Shown here: piece by piece, positions 26,112 through 34,933 of the stretch | Numbering within the stretch: position 1 is the first letter of the stretch | Layout: each line of letters starts with the position of its first letter | Virus record (IMG/VR): IMGVR_UViG_3300027896_000011 | Span: 62,001-126,000 of that record | Source: a virus | Length of the DNA stretch: 64,000 nt | Reading direction: 5' to 3' (one strand) | Notes under the pieces: generated by a model | What the model was told of the DNA's origin: nothing | Databases searched by the model: none | What the model saw: only the letters and a program-made list of their open reading frames with translations | Program-made: the position numbers and the translations under genes

Positions 26112-29100
26112 ATGGCTACTGAGCTTCTACAACCAGGCGTAACAGTTATTCAAGAGTTTCGTACTGTCAGCCCTACTATCGTAACTCCTACATTGGTTCC
26201 GTGCGCTGTTGCGCCAGCATTCCAAATTGTAGATGCTATGACGACTAATGCTGCGGGCAGTCAGGTAGCAAATTCTGAAGCTGTTGTATCTGTTCCCGCC
26301 GTGTTGGTATCTACTTCAGCAGCGCCTTATGCGTCTATGAACGCTAAGGTGTTGAGTGTAAGTATCAACAATGGGCCTACGCAGTCATTTACTTTTTCAG
26401 ATCCTACTAGCGCCGGTCTAGACGCTGGTCAAATCTGTGATCAGATTGCTTCTCAATCTCCTGCTGGTTTTGGTGCATATGTAGTTACTAAAAATACAAC
26501 TACTTATGTACAGCTGCGTACTACAGCTAGCGGGGATGGACAATATCTAAAGATATTAGCAGGTACTGCTAATTCAGTACTTGGATTCGCGGAGGGATAC
26601 CAAGTTGAAGGTGTGTCTAGCTACAAACAAACACACGTTCGTATTGAACAACTGAATTTCCCAGACCCTAGGGGAATTGCAGATGAGATGGCAGTCAATA
26701 CTGACTCTATCAGAGCTTTTATCAATACCGGTAAAGCTCTTAAAGAAGTATTCCGTACTGAAAGCTTTTTGCGGAATAAGAAGGAGACTACCTATACCTC
26801 TGGTGTAGATGTTACCTTCCCAGGTGGTGGTCTCTCTGGTCTGACTTTTATCTTCCAGCAAGGTCTACAAGGGGCAGCTACTACTTATACCTTCACTACT
26901 AGTCCGGCTACTGTTGACAATCTAGTCACAGCTATGAATACCCTATTGGGTACTGCTGCTACTATGTCAGCCTCCGGAAATAAGGTAGTACTAACTTCTG
27001 AACAAGGTTACATTAAGATAGGTGCAGGCACAGCTAACACTTATTTAGGTTGGACTGCAAATGCAGAAGCCTATACGCTCATTGTTGTTGATGACGGTGA
27101 TGGCGACTCAACCAGCCCTCTAATTAAAGTAGCACAAGATAATTTTACAGCTACTGCAGGATACGCCAGTATAACTGGCACTACTACTATCAGTACAGAA
27201 GTAGCAGTCAATAATCTTACACTTCAAGTGTCTAATGATGGTTCTGCAATGCAAGAGATTGCATTTAGCGCTGGTCCAATTTCAGGCTCAACAGGCGGAG
27301 TATCTACTGCTCTTGATGGCAAATCTTTGTTCTTTACAGTTAATGGAACACATAAAACTTGTACATTCTCTACCCCAGCAACTCTAGCTGCTGCAGTAAC
27401 ACAAATCAATACGGCTGCTGGTACAACGGTTTGTTACCTTACTAATACGGATAAAGTTAATTTCCAAGTTGGTGGAGCAACTCCAACTTTGGGTGGTGAT
27501 TTTACTCTTGTATATGGTGGTACGGCTAATGAAGATACCGTTTACGGTGCTCTTAATATTGATGCTCTAGTAAGCACTCCTACTCCGTCGGTTGTCTATC
27601 AGACACTCAGTCTAGCTGAGATCATAACTGCAATTAACACCGTCATGGGTGCTGGATTTGCTTCTAATGCTACTAATAAGCTGAAGCTCACCTCACCAAT
27701 CACTGGTGCAGAATCTGAAGTTCGTATTGGTCGTGGTACTGCCAATACAATCCTAGGACTCGTCAATGATGCTTATGCTAACGGTTATCCCTTCCCACCA
27801 AAGGTAGGAGATGATGTTTACGCTGATGGCGTATTCATCGGTAAGGTGTCTGTCATAGCTCCGGGAGCTGTAACAACAACTTTGAAACTCGATAGAGAAC
27901 TGGCTCTCACTTTCGTAGCACAAGCTATGTATATTGAATCAGTTAATATACCAAGTAGCTTGCCTGCCGATAGACCAACACCAAACTTGGTAATAGACCT
28001 ATCTGGTGCTGTTCTTGTCAAACAGGGAATCCTACGTGATACAGAGGGTTTTGCTTTGGCAAATGCCTCTGGAGCTTTGATGATAGCTTACAAGGCTCTA
28101 CGTCTAGATGTTACTTCTCAGGCTAGTAAACCAGCTCTATTAAACTTCTCGGACATCACTACACTCGAAACAGCTCTATCTCCTCTTAATGTAGATAATC
28201 CACTTGGATTGATGCTCTATTTCATGATGCTTAATGCACCAGGAGTGACGATTTCTGGTATAGGTGTCAATGAGGTGAGCGCTGCTAATCCAGATGGTAC
28301 CGTAGCTGGTTACTCTGGAGCTTTAGCCTTCCTAGAGCCACAAGAAGTATATGCTCTTGCTCCTGCTTCACAAGATTCAGTGGTCCATCAAACATGTGCT
28401 ACCCACGTAACAGCTATGTCAGAGCCTGAAGCTGGTGGAGAGCGAGTTGTGTTTATTAATCCCGCAATGCCAGATGAAGATTTGCCTACTCTAGTAGGTA
28501 GTGGTGATGGGGATAGCCTTCCATCTACCAATTGGTTTGATACTCATGTATCTAGCTTGGCAGCAGACCTGCTAGCAAAAGGTATTAATCCAGTAGGCAC
28601 TATCCCTGTGAGCGCTGGGTTATATCTAACAGTGGCCGGAAGTACAAAACACTATAATATTGCTCAGATATCTGGTACTCGAGTACTTGTACGTGTTGCT
28701 TTCTCTGCCGGAGATAACACAGATGGGTTCTATTCGATTACTAATCTGTCCGGAAGTTTAATTGGTACTGCATTCTCGCTATACATTCGTGGAACGGCTT
28801 TAGTAACTTCTACTGGTTTGCCGGATTATGAACGTATAGCATTAGCGTACCAAAAAATGGGACAGACATACTTGAATCGTCGGGTACGTATGGTTGCCCC
28901 GGAGAAAGTGGGAGCAACAATTAATGGTACAGAAGAGCTCATTCCTGGGTATTACCTCTGCAGCGCTCTAGCAGGTATGGTAGGCCAATTACCTCCACAA
29001 CAGGGCTTTACGAACTATCCTATTACTGGCTTTACTCGAGCAGTAGGTTCGAATGAGGTGTTTAGCCGGAGACAAATGAATGTAGGAGCTGCTGGGGGTA

Positions 29101-29465
29101 CGTGGTGGGTAACTCAGAGTACTGCTGGGGCACCACTGCAGACACGTATGCAAGTTACTACGGACTTAACGAGTATTGAGACTCGTGAGCATTCGATCAC
29201 AAGCATTGTAGACTTTGTGGCAAAGTTTATGAGGGTTGGATTGAGGAACTTTATTGGTCGGTTCAATATCACTCACTCATTCTTAGACTCGTTGTCTACG
29301 GTAGTACAGGGGCAGCTTGGGTTCCTTCGTGATGCAGGCATCTTGGTAGGTGGGGATTTGAATAATATTGTTCAAGATTCTACATCACCCGACAGCGTCA
29401 ACATAGATGTCACCTTGGATGTCCCCTACCCATGTAATTATATACGCCTCGTAATAACCATCTAA
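26112..29465 (+). CDS. Contractile tail sheath protein with repeated insert domains (1117 aa)
   Basis: The N-terminus (LQPGVTVIQEFRTVSPTI) and the C-terminal 200 residues (PITGFTRAVG...; REHSITSIVDFVAKFMR; LDVPYPCNYIRLVITI) are typical of contractile-tail sheaths, whose contraction drives DNA delivery. At 1117 residues it is well above the common 450-700. The extra length comes from at least three or four repeats of an 80-100 residue beta-rich unit ending in GTAN-x-x-LG (about residues 150, 305, 470 weakly, 550). The first unit resembles the separate protein at 19704. Ribosome site AATAGGAGGCCATT. Confidence 0.88.
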   Translation: MATELLQPGVTVIQEFRTVSPTIVTPTLVPCAVAPAFQIVDAMTTNAAGSQVANSEAVVSVPAVLVSTSAAPYASMNAKVLSVSINNGPTQSFTFSDPTSAGLDAGQICDQIASQSPAGFGAYVVTKNTTTYVQLRTTASGDGQYLKILAGTANSVLGFAEGYQVEGVSSYKQTHVRIEQLNFPDPRGIADEMAVNTDSIRAFINTGKALKEVFRTESFLRNKKETTYTSGVDVTFPGGGLSGLTFIFQQGLQGAATTYTFTTSPATVDNLVTAMNTLLGTAATMSASGNKVVLTSEQGYIKIGAGTANTYLGWTANAEAYTLIVVDDGDGDSTSPLIKVAQDNFTATAGYASITGTTTISTEVAVNNLTLQVSNDGSAMQEIAFSAGPISGSTGGVSTALDGKSLFFTVNGTHKTCTFSTPATLAAAVTQINTAAGTTVCYLTNTDKVNFQVGGATPTLGGDFTLVYGGTANEDTVYGALNIDALVSTPTPSVVYQTLSLAEIITAINTVMGAGFASNATNKLKLTSPITGAESEVRIGRGTANTILGLVNDAYANGYPFPPKVGDDVYADGVFIGKVSVIAPGAVTTTLKLDRELALTFVAQAMYIESVNIPSSLPADRPTPNLVIDLSGAVLVKQGILRDTEGFALANASGALMIAYKALRLDVTSQASKPALLNFSDITTLETALSPLNVDNPLGLMLYFMMLNAPGVTISGIGVNEVSAANPDGTVAGYSGALAFLEPQEVYALAPASQDSVVHQTCATHVTAMSEPEAGGERVVFINPAMPDEDLPTLVGSGDGDSLPSTNWFDTHVSSLAADLLAKGINPVGTIPVSAGLYLTVAGSTKHYNIAQISGTRVLVRVAFSAGDNTDGFYSITNLSGSLIGTAFSLYIRGTALVTSTGLPDYERIALAYQKMGQTYLNRRVRMVAPEKVGATINGTEELIPGYYLCSALAGMVGQLPPQQGFTNYPITGFTRAVGSNEVFSRRQMNVGAAGGTWWVTQSTAGAPLQTRMQVTTDLTSIETREHSITSIVDFVAKFMRVGLRNFIGRFNITHSFLDSLSTVVQGQLGFLRDAGILVGGDLNNIVQDSTSPDSVNIDVTLDVPYPCNYIRLVITI

Positions 29466-29480
29466 TATTACATTAAATCA

Positions 29481-29493
29481 TGGTATAAGTACC
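29481..29493 (+). promoter_or_regulatory. TATAAG-type promoter motif before the HNH gene
   Basis: TGGTATAAGTACC lies 16 bases after the sheath stop and 17 bases before the HNH start. It suggests that the homing endonuclease is transcribed independently of the sheath. Confidence 0.45.
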
Positions 29494-29509
29494 ACAGAGG
29501 TATTTATCC

Positions 29510-30352
29510 ATGAACAAAAGACATCCAGGAAAACAAAAGAAAACAGATTACGGCCTTTGTAAGATGGAAGGGTGCACAAACACTACAGAAAATGGTGCGT
29601 TCGGATTTTGTCGAACGCACTATATGGCTTGCCGTCGTGGTCAAATAGACCGCAATGGGCAATTTCTGTATGAACCTAAACGGGTAAGAAGTTATGGTGT
29701 TGGTGCTCGTTGTCTAGTTCCTGAATGTGGTAATAGACCTAAAGGGCTAGGTTTATGTGCTACACACTACCAACAGCGTAGTAATGGAATAGACCTAGGT
29801 ATAGAAATTCCAAATGGTGGCTATTCAAAGGAACAACCCAGTTATGAGGGCGTATCGTGCGTAGTGAATGGTTGCTTAAAACGCCCGATAAATAAAGGTA
29901 TGTGTAGTAGGCATACTGAGCAAAGACGGGCTGGGATTATAGATCAGCAAGGTATTCCGCTTCGGGAACTGATGCCTAATGGGCGAAAAAGAGAACGTGA
30001 AAACTGGGTGGGAAGCACTCGAGACGGTTATATCCTTCGTACTGCTCCAGATGGGCATCCGCACGCTAGAGCAGATGGAACCATTTTAGAACATCGTTTG
30101 GTTATGGAGAATCAGTTAGGGCGGTGTTTAGAAGAGTGGGAAATTGTCCACCATAAGGACGGCAATAGAGCGAATAACGACATCCATAATTTAGAGCTAG
30201 TGGATGGTAGGGCGGGGATTGGGACTAGACACCACCCAGGTCATGACTTTGACCTGCTTACTGCGGCCCAAGTCATTGCCCAGAATAAAGACACATTACC
30301 AACTGCAATACTTGAGACCTTAAAAGGCATTCTCAACAAAGGAACTAATTAA
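29510..30352 (+). CDS. HNH homing endonuclease with three zinc fingers (280 aa)
   Basis: Three Cys-x4/5-Cys...Cys-x2-His fingers (about residues 14-38, 64-87 and 105-130) precede an HNH domain with the core EHRLVMENQLGR ... IVHHKDGNRANND ... NLELV (about 195-245), the pattern of free-standing HNH homing endonucleases that cut DNA. It sits between sheath and tube genes, normally adjacent, and has its own promoter-like motif and terminator, so it is very probably a mobile insertion. Confidence 0.9.
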   Translation: MNKRHPGKQKKTDYGLCKMEGCTNTTENGAFGFCRTHYMACRRGQIDRNGQFLYEPKRVRSYGVGARCLVPECGNRPKGLGLCATHYQQRSNGIDLGIEIPNGGYSKEQPSYEGVSCVVNGCLKRPINKGMCSRHTEQRRAGIIDQQGIPLRELMPNGRKRERENWVGSTRDGYILRTAPDGHPHARADGTILEHRLVMENQLGRCLEEWEIVHHKDGNRANNDIHNLELVDGRAGIGTRHHPGHDFDLLTAAQVIAQNKDTLPTAILETLKGILNKGTN

Positions 30353-30360
30353 AATGCCTA

Positions 30361-30384
30361 GAAAAGCCCTCTGGCTTTTCTTTT
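30361..30384 (+). terminator. Rho-independent terminator after the HNH gene
   Basis: GAAAAGCC/GGCTTTTC stem with a CTCT loop, followed by TTTT. Confidence 0.8.
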
Positions 30385-30419
30385 AGCCCTCAACCGGATT
30401 CGGTATAAGGAGAATTGAT

Positions 30420-31142
30420 ATGAGCAACTTTTCAGACTGGAAGCCATACGAGAGATTCGTTCAAGAGGGCATGAGTGACGGCAAGTTCCTTAATGCCGGA
30501 TTTACCCTTCTGTGTGCAGGTCCTCCACGATTGGCAAATATGGGAGGAGCAACAGGTTTGGGTGCTGCTGCCTCATCTGCAGCAATAGATCAACTTGTTT
30601 ACCCAATCGGCGTCATTCAAAATGTTAACCTGTCACACAATAGACAGTTTAGCCGGATATTCGAAGTAGGTTCTGAACGTTCTTACTTTATCTCCGGCAG
30701 AACTGTTGGACAAATGGCTATCAGTCGTATCCTCTATCATGGTCCTAGTTTGCTACGCGTACTCTATGCATATTATGCAGATACTGTAGCCCCATTTGTT
30801 ATGCAATCACTATTCCCCAATGTGGGTGTCTCTTCGTTCGCAAACCCACATGATGTAATCATCCCTCCAGGATATGATAATCTGTTTGTCAATTTGGCTT
30901 CAGATTTGTTTAATCAACCTATTGGGTTGATGATGTACATCAAAGATTCAGATCAATCTACCTACGGTGCTGTGTACCTTGAAGGCTGCTATATCCCAAA
31001 TCATACTTGGGCAACTGATGCACAGGGTGTCTTGATTCAAGAATCTGCGGCTGTTCAGTTTGAACGAGCTGTTCCAGTAGCTGTAACCGCTGTAAGTCTT
31101 CTTACTTCTGGAGCTACTGCTATCGCCGGGGCTACAGTATAA
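30420..31142 (+). CDS. Tail tube protein (240 aa)
   Basis: Ribosome site TAAGGAGAATTGAT. A mid-size beta-rich protein downstream of the sheath, the standard sheath-tube order once the HNH insertion is ignored. The segment IGVIQNVNLSHNRQFSRIFEVGSERSYFISG-like (described here in pieces: VNLSHNRQFSRIFEVGS, then SYFISGRTVG) is in keeping with tube beta-barrel proteins. The C-terminus is hydrophobic and alanine-rich. The tube forms the inner channel of the contractile tail. Confidence 0.75.
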   Translation: MSNFSDWKPYERFVQEGMSDGKFLNAGFTLLCAGPPRLANMGGATGLGAAASSAAIDQLVYPIGVIQNVNLSHNRQFSRIFEVGSERSYFISGRTVGQMAISRILYHGPSLLRVLYAYYADTVAPFVMQSLFPNVGVSSFANPHDVIIPPGYDNLFVNLASDLFNQPIGLMMYIKDSDQSTYGAVYLEGCYIPNHTWATDAQGVLIQESAAVQFERAVPVAVTAVSLLTSGATAIAGATV

Positions 31143-31153
31143 AATAGGTGGTA

Positions 31154-32179
31154 ATGCGCCTATTATCCCAAAATGAGGTCCTTGAGAAAACAGCAGCCCT
31201 AGAGGCTGCTGAAGACCTTGGAAAAATACTGTCACATAAGTGGCATGATCATATTGCAGGAGGCTTAGCTGATAAACGGTCTCCTGCAGATTTCCCCCGA
31301 GAAGACCTACTCAAGGGTATGATAGTAGAGATGGAACACACAAGTGACCCATCTGTAGCTTGTGAAATAGCTATGGACCACTTGGTAGAGGACCCTCACT
31401 ACTATAACCACGAACAGGACATGGCTAAAGAAGTACAAGATAAACTAGGTTACATTCTTCCCCGCGAAGATAGTGCCATTAAGTTAGCCGAGCTCATGGG
31501 CATTCAATTGGCCGGAATGACAAAGGAAGCTATTCCTAATCCTTTTTCAGCCATAAGAGGTATCGGTTCAAGACTGTTAGGAAGAACTGCGCCTAAGGTA
31601 GTAGGGAATGTTTTAGGTCGTGAGACAGAACAAGTAGCGGGTAGAGCATTAGCTGGGAATGTCCTACCGTCAGTTAGCGGAGAGATGGGGGCTAAGGCTA
31701 TTAGACCTGGAGCTGTTCCAGGCACACATCTACGTGCGGGGGCTAATGAGACAACACTAGCAGCACAAGCTAAAGCACGTCCTATTAAGAATAATATCCA
31801 AACAGATTTACCCAATGCAGCACCTGCTGCACCTGTTCCTGGTAGTGTTGAGCATTTTAAAGCAGTTAATAGAGCAGACCCAACAGAAGCTGCTATGCGT
31901 GCTGGTGCAGTAGTTCCTCATTCGCCCGGCTCTGTAGTACCTAATCCAAAGGGTACAGGACCGGATGTGAAGAGGTTTGGTTGGGGTAAGGCTGCATTAG
32001 GTGCAGGTGCTCTTGGTGCTGGTTACGCAGCTTATAAGGGTATTCCTTGGGCAGCTAATAAGCTGGAAGAGACTAGTGCAATGCCTTTGGCATATGGTGG
32101 TGGTTGGTCAGCTACCCCTTATGGATACGGCAATACTCCTTATGGCCCCGGAACTGCGACGATGGGTTATGGGGTCTGA
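31154..32179 (+). CDS. DUF5661-like protein with Gly/Tyr-rich tail (341 aa)
   Basis: ATG at 31154 follows AGGTGG. The N-terminus (NEVLEKTAALEAAEDLGK) has the K-T-A theme. Residues about 50-100 contain GMIVEMEHTSDPSVACEIA, then MDHLVEDPHYYNH, the GM-x-E-x-EH ... A-x-DHL-x-E-x-P-x-YY pattern of the small domain catalogued as DUF5661 (established name, function unknown). The middle is Pro/Ala-rich and the C-terminus has Gly-Ala and Gly-Tyr repeats. It is the last gene of the virion block, before a terminator. Confidence 0.7.
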   Translation: MRLLSQNEVLEKTAALEAAEDLGKILSHKWHDHIAGGLADKRSPADFPREDLLKGMIVEMEHTSDPSVACEIAMDHLVEDPHYYNHEQDMAKEVQDKLGYILPREDSAIKLAELMGIQLAGMTKEAIPNPFSAIRGIGSRLLGRTAPKVVGNVLGRETEQVAGRALAGNVLPSVSGEMGAKAIRPGAVPGTHLRAGANETTLAAQAKARPIKNNIQTDLPNAAPAAPVPGSVEHFKAVNRADPTEAAMRAGAVVPHSPGSVVPNPKGTGPDVKRFGWGKAALGAGALGAGYAAYKGIPWAANKLEETSAMPLAYGGGWSATPYGYGNTPYGPGTATMGYGV

Positions 32180-32228
32180 TTGATTCCCGGATAGGTAGTG
32201 ACCTCAGCCCACTGTTTATCCGGTACAT

Positions 32229-32266
32229 CCCCACAGCATGTATTCGGCCATGACTGTGGGGGTCTT
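32229..32266 (+). terminator. Terminator closing the virion block
   Basis: CCCCACAG/CTGTGGGG stem followed by GTCTTTGTT, about 50 bases after the last plus-strand gene. Confidence 0.75.
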
Positions 32267-32283
32267 TGTTACAGGGCTAAGAA

Positions 32284-32299
32284 AAGGCTTAATAGCCTT
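32284..32299 (-). terminator. Terminator for the convergent minus-strand operon
   Basis: On the minus strand AAGGCT/AGCCTT is followed by TTCTT, directly after the stop of the gene at 32307. It faces the plus-strand terminator just before it. Confidence 0.7.
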
Positions 32300-32306
32300 C
32301 CCTTAA

Positions 32307-32570
32307 CTAGCCGAGGCGTTGAGCATATTCTGCCCACTCCTCAGCTAGTTGTTCATCCTCTTCCCCGATTATTCCTCGAGAAAGAATAGAGGAACTTTCT
32401 TGTAGAGCTCTTAATTTAGCTCTACAATGTCTGTCCTCTATTTTCATCCGGAGAAGAACACAATAAGCCCACTGTTCTTTATTCTCCGGTTTAGACCTTC
32501 GAAGCATACGTAGGTAGGTGGGCCTACCTACGTATTTGATCAGTTCTTGTATCAACTGGCAGTCTCCCAT
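32307..32570 (-). CDS. Hypothetical charged protein (87 aa)
   Basis: A helical protein rich in Arg, Glu and Lys, without motif. It starts one base after the stop of the 24-residue gene upstream (32572) and shares its promoter; the two form a short operon ended by the hairpin at 32284. Function unknown. Confidence 0.65.
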   Translation of the reverse strand: MGDCQLIQELIKYVGRPTYLRMLRRSKPENKEQWAYCVLLRMKIEDRHCRAKLRALQESSSILSRGIIGEEDEQLAEEWAEYAQRLG

Positions 32571-32571
32571 C

Positions 32572-32646
32572 TCAGCTCTTACCTTTCAAGTAGGCTTTGC
32601 CTTCAGGGGACCATAGAAAGTCCCAAATGAATCGTAATGTGTTCAT
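32572..32646 (-). CDS. Micro-protein, 24 residues
   Basis: ATG after a perfect TTGGAGGAAAACC ribosome site, encoding MNTLRFIWDFLWSPEGKAYL plus four residues. It is amphipathic, with a tryptophan-rich N-terminal half that could lie on a membrane. A GGGTATAAGTATATT promoter motif begins a few bases upstream of the ribosome site. The placement of promoter, ribosome site and coupling to the next gene makes translation very likely. Confidence 0.65.
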   Translation of the reverse strand: MNTLRFIWDFLWSPEGKAYLKGKS

Positions 32647-32657
32647 GGTTTTCCTCC

Positions 32658-32672
32658 AATATACTTATACCC
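32658..32672 (-). promoter_or_regulatory. TATAAG-type promoter motif
   Basis: Minus strand GGGTATAAGTATATT, identical over 15 bases to part of 6671-6687, with AGTGAAAA 18 bases upstream. It drives the micro-protein operon 32646-32307. Confidence 0.65.
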
Positions 32673-32690
32673 ATATGGAGGACCATATTT

Positions 32691-33101
32691 TCACTGATTA
32701 TCGAAATCCTCGTCTAACTTGGGCTTAGTCTGCGGCTGATGGATTTCCCCCACCTTTGTGGTACCACTAGCAGCTAGATAATGCGCCATATGATCTAATA
32801 ACGCTCTATCTTCTTTATCTAATCCGGCCAGTCTCTTAGTTCCTACTAAGAGTTCAGTAGCCAATATACGTTCATCAGGGCTAAGGTGTTCACTATCCAT
32901 CATCTCTGATAGAGCGTTCTCATCATGCCCATAAAGCTCTTCAAAGAGTGTGGGGGCTAAAGAAGAAGTAGCTTTGGTCCCCATCTCCTCCGGCGAAAGA
33001 GGAGATGGAACCATTGCTGCTAAGTAGTCTTTAGTAGACCCAAAGAGTGGGCATTTCTGCCAACCATGTCCTTGGCCGGAACAAAGTAAACATTTAGTCA
33101 T
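32691..33101 (-). CDS. Zinc-knuckle protein (136 aa)
   Basis: The N-terminus reads CLLCSGQGHGWQKCP, a CCHC-like zinc knuckle of the kind that binds nucleic acid. The rest is acidic and helical with a disordered tail. It overlaps the upstream gene by eight bases, as the last gene of an operon that runs from about 36276. Function unknown beyond likely zinc binding. Confidence 0.7.
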   Translation of the reverse strand: MTKCLLCSGQGHGWQKCPLFGSTKDYLAAMVPSPLSPEEMGTKATSSLAPTLFEELYGHDENALSEMMDSEHLSPDERILATELLVGTKRLAGLDKEDRALLDHMAHYLAASGTTKVGEIHQPQTKPKLDEDFDNQ

Positions 33102-33339
33102 CTGGATCTAATATCAAGCCTACCATACGTTTCTCAAAATGGGTAGTAATGAGCGCCCGGATAAGACGTTGTACAGTCATCTTATCCTTCTTCCCCTCTC
33201 GAGCCAATTTGATATTCAATCTCACTACCTCTGCATCAAGAAACTTTTTCATTTGTTCCGTCAGCATTATCCGGGTATCTTTATGAATCTTTTCCTGAAT
33301 AGATGCCTCATCTTGAGGCACATGTGTTTTACGCGACAT
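33094..33339 (-). CDS. Small basic helical protein (81 aa)
   Basis: The ATG at 33339 overlaps the end of the upstream gene; the longer TTG frame has no ribosome site. Charged helices and a C-terminal segment (KMTVQRLIRALITTHFEKR) could be DNA-binding, but I do not see a diagnostic fold. Operon member. Confidence 0.6.
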   Translation of the reverse strand: MSRKTHVPQDEASIQEKIHKDTRIMLTEQMKKFLDAEVVRLNIKLAREGKKDKMTVQRLIRALITTHFEKRMVGLILDPDD

Positions 33340-33928
33340 CTTCTGGGAACACAGATTCAAGTGTTGGTACCACGTTGGCTATAATCATAATAGGTTGTTT
33401 ACCTTCGTACACTATTAGCCATGCTTGATCTTGACCTCTACTATTAGGTCCTGCAGTATATATACGATATTTGGTAGGTTGATCAGTGATGAGCTCAAGT
33501 AACTCAAGGTATTCTGTGCGATAATACGCTCGCTGTTGTGCCGTAGTCTTAGACCACCCTACACTGTACTCAAATGGTACTGCTTCATATGTTACTGCCT
33601 TCTTCTCTGCTTCAGATTGGAATGTTGTTTCTGTAGCTCGTACTATCTTTGAAACGTCCGGAAGAAGAACAGTAGACCATTCCTTATCTTCAAACAATTC
33701 TGCATGAGGGCAGTCAAAACCCTCTTTAAGCAGGTTGTCTAACTTTGATGTATCTGTAGCTATTGCGTTTGAAGGCCAAGCTGCTATGAAGGCTTTACAT
33801 GCTAATACCCAGTTACCTTCCTTGTCTTTGGTAGCCCATAATTTGCGTTGTTCTGTTTCCTCATCATTGAGTGTGGATAGAGTAACCTTTTTAATCTTAC
33901 TGATTATTAGGTCATCAAGTACTCTCAT
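33329..33928 (-). CDS. Hypothetical protein (199 aa)
   Basis: ATG at 33928 follows GGGGAGGCCAATTG and overlaps the TGA of the upstream gene. An alpha/beta soluble protein with several Trp residues and a beta-rich C-terminus (AWLIVYEGKQPIMIIANVV). No motif recognised. Translationally coupled on both sides. Confidence 0.7.
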   Translation of the reverse strand: MRVLDDLIISKIKKVTLSTLNDEETEQRKLWATKDKEGNWVLACKAFIAAWPSNAIATDTSKLDNLLKEGFDCPHAELFEDKEWSTVLLPDVSKIVRATETTFQSEAEKKAVTYEAVPFEYSVGWSKTTAQQRAYYRTEYLELLELITDQPTKYRIYTAGPNSRGQDQAWLIVYEGKQPIMIIANVVPTLESVFPEDVA

Positions 33929-34509
33929 CAATTGGCCTCCCCAGTAATGCCAAAGGCTACCTTTTTGATAAAGGCAATTGTTTCTTTTTTGTCAATATTG
34001 TGATTATTACAATCAAATATTACTTTCTTTTGTTCGGCGATGACGTGAGCCATTAGATGTAATGCCTCTACGGATAAGGTATCTAATTGCTCAACTGTTA
34101 TAGCTTGAACTGTGTTTGTTGCTTCCAGCTTCTTTTCTAGTTCTTCTATTACAGGTACTTTATTTGTGTCACTAATGTATTTTGCATTATTAGTCATTCT
34201 TTTAATTGCGTCTCTGATAGCGCACAGATCTAAGTAAAAAGGAGCAAGATTATTCGTCTCTTGCAAACGAGTGTACAATGTACCAGTAAGGTATTTGAGG
34301 TCACCTACTACTCCTAGCATAGATCTGCTTATAGAATTATCTGGATTAGTTGCGTCTATATAAACAGCTACTTTACCAAAGGTTTTATACCTTTTTAGAA
34401 TTTTATCTATCTTGCCTCTTAATTTGTTTGATGTTAATTGTTTCCCCTCCGCTGCTTCAGTGCCATCAACTTGTACAAGAAAATAGAATTTCTTTTTTTC
34501 CTTTTTCAT
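33928..34509 (-). CDS. Hypothetical protein (193 aa)
   Basis: The ATG at 34509 has an ATAAGGCATCTA ribosome site, so it is preferred. An in-frame TTG at 34581 would add a 24-residue N-terminus with a membrane-span-like stretch (VAFLLTVFFAATIF); that start has only a poor site but cannot be excluded. The body is alpha/beta, opening with FYFLVQVDGTEAAEG and continuing with a long helical section. Unknown function, coupled to the next gene by ATGA. Confidence 0.65.
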   Translation of the reverse strand: MKKEKKKFYFLVQVDGTEAAEGKQLTSNKLRGKIDKILKRYKTFGKVAVYIDATNPDNSISRSMLGVVGDLKYLTGTLYTRLQETNNLAPFYLDLCAIRDAIKRMTNNAKYISDTNKVPVIEELEKKLEATNTVQAITVEQLDTLSVEALHLMAHVIAEQKKVIFDCNNHNIDKKETIAFIKKVAFGITGEAN

Positions 34510-34589
34510 TAGATGCCTTATGAAGATTGTTGCTGCAAAGAATACGGTGAGTAGAAATGCAACACATTTGATACGTATCAATGTCTACA

Positions 34590-34916
34590 TTACCTAGCCG
34601 GTGGTTGTTGTACGTGTGGGATATCAAATGAAACTTCTCTATGAGAGGACATCATTGGAAAAGCACTATGTATATTTGATAATATAAATCCATCTTCAAT
34701 TAACATCCTCTCTAATTCACTTTTCATTAGCCCTTCATCTAGACCGAATACGCTATACCGATATTCGATATGGTTTGCACAATATTTTGTTATACAATCT
34801 TCAGCGTGTTCTAGAAGTTTAGTATATTCTTCTTTAGCGCGTTTGTATGTGAGAGATATTCGTGCTGCAAGTGCTGCAGTTAGTTTTTCACTAAGTATTT
34901 CAGCAGATGTTTTCAT
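34590..34916 (-). CDS. Hypothetical helical protein (108 aa)
   Basis: Ribosome site GGAGGACACAA. Two charged helices at the N-terminus, a Cys/His-containing middle and a proline-rich end. No motif. Operon member between the protease-like gene at 34934 and the gene at 33928. Confidence 0.7.
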   Translation of the reverse strand: MKTSAEILSEKLTAALAARISLTYKRAKEEYTKLLEHAEDCITKYCANHIEYRYSVFGLDEGLMKSELERMLIEDGFILSNIHSAFPMMSSHREVSFDIPHVQQPPAR

Positions 34917-34933
34917 TTGTGTCCTCCATTAGA

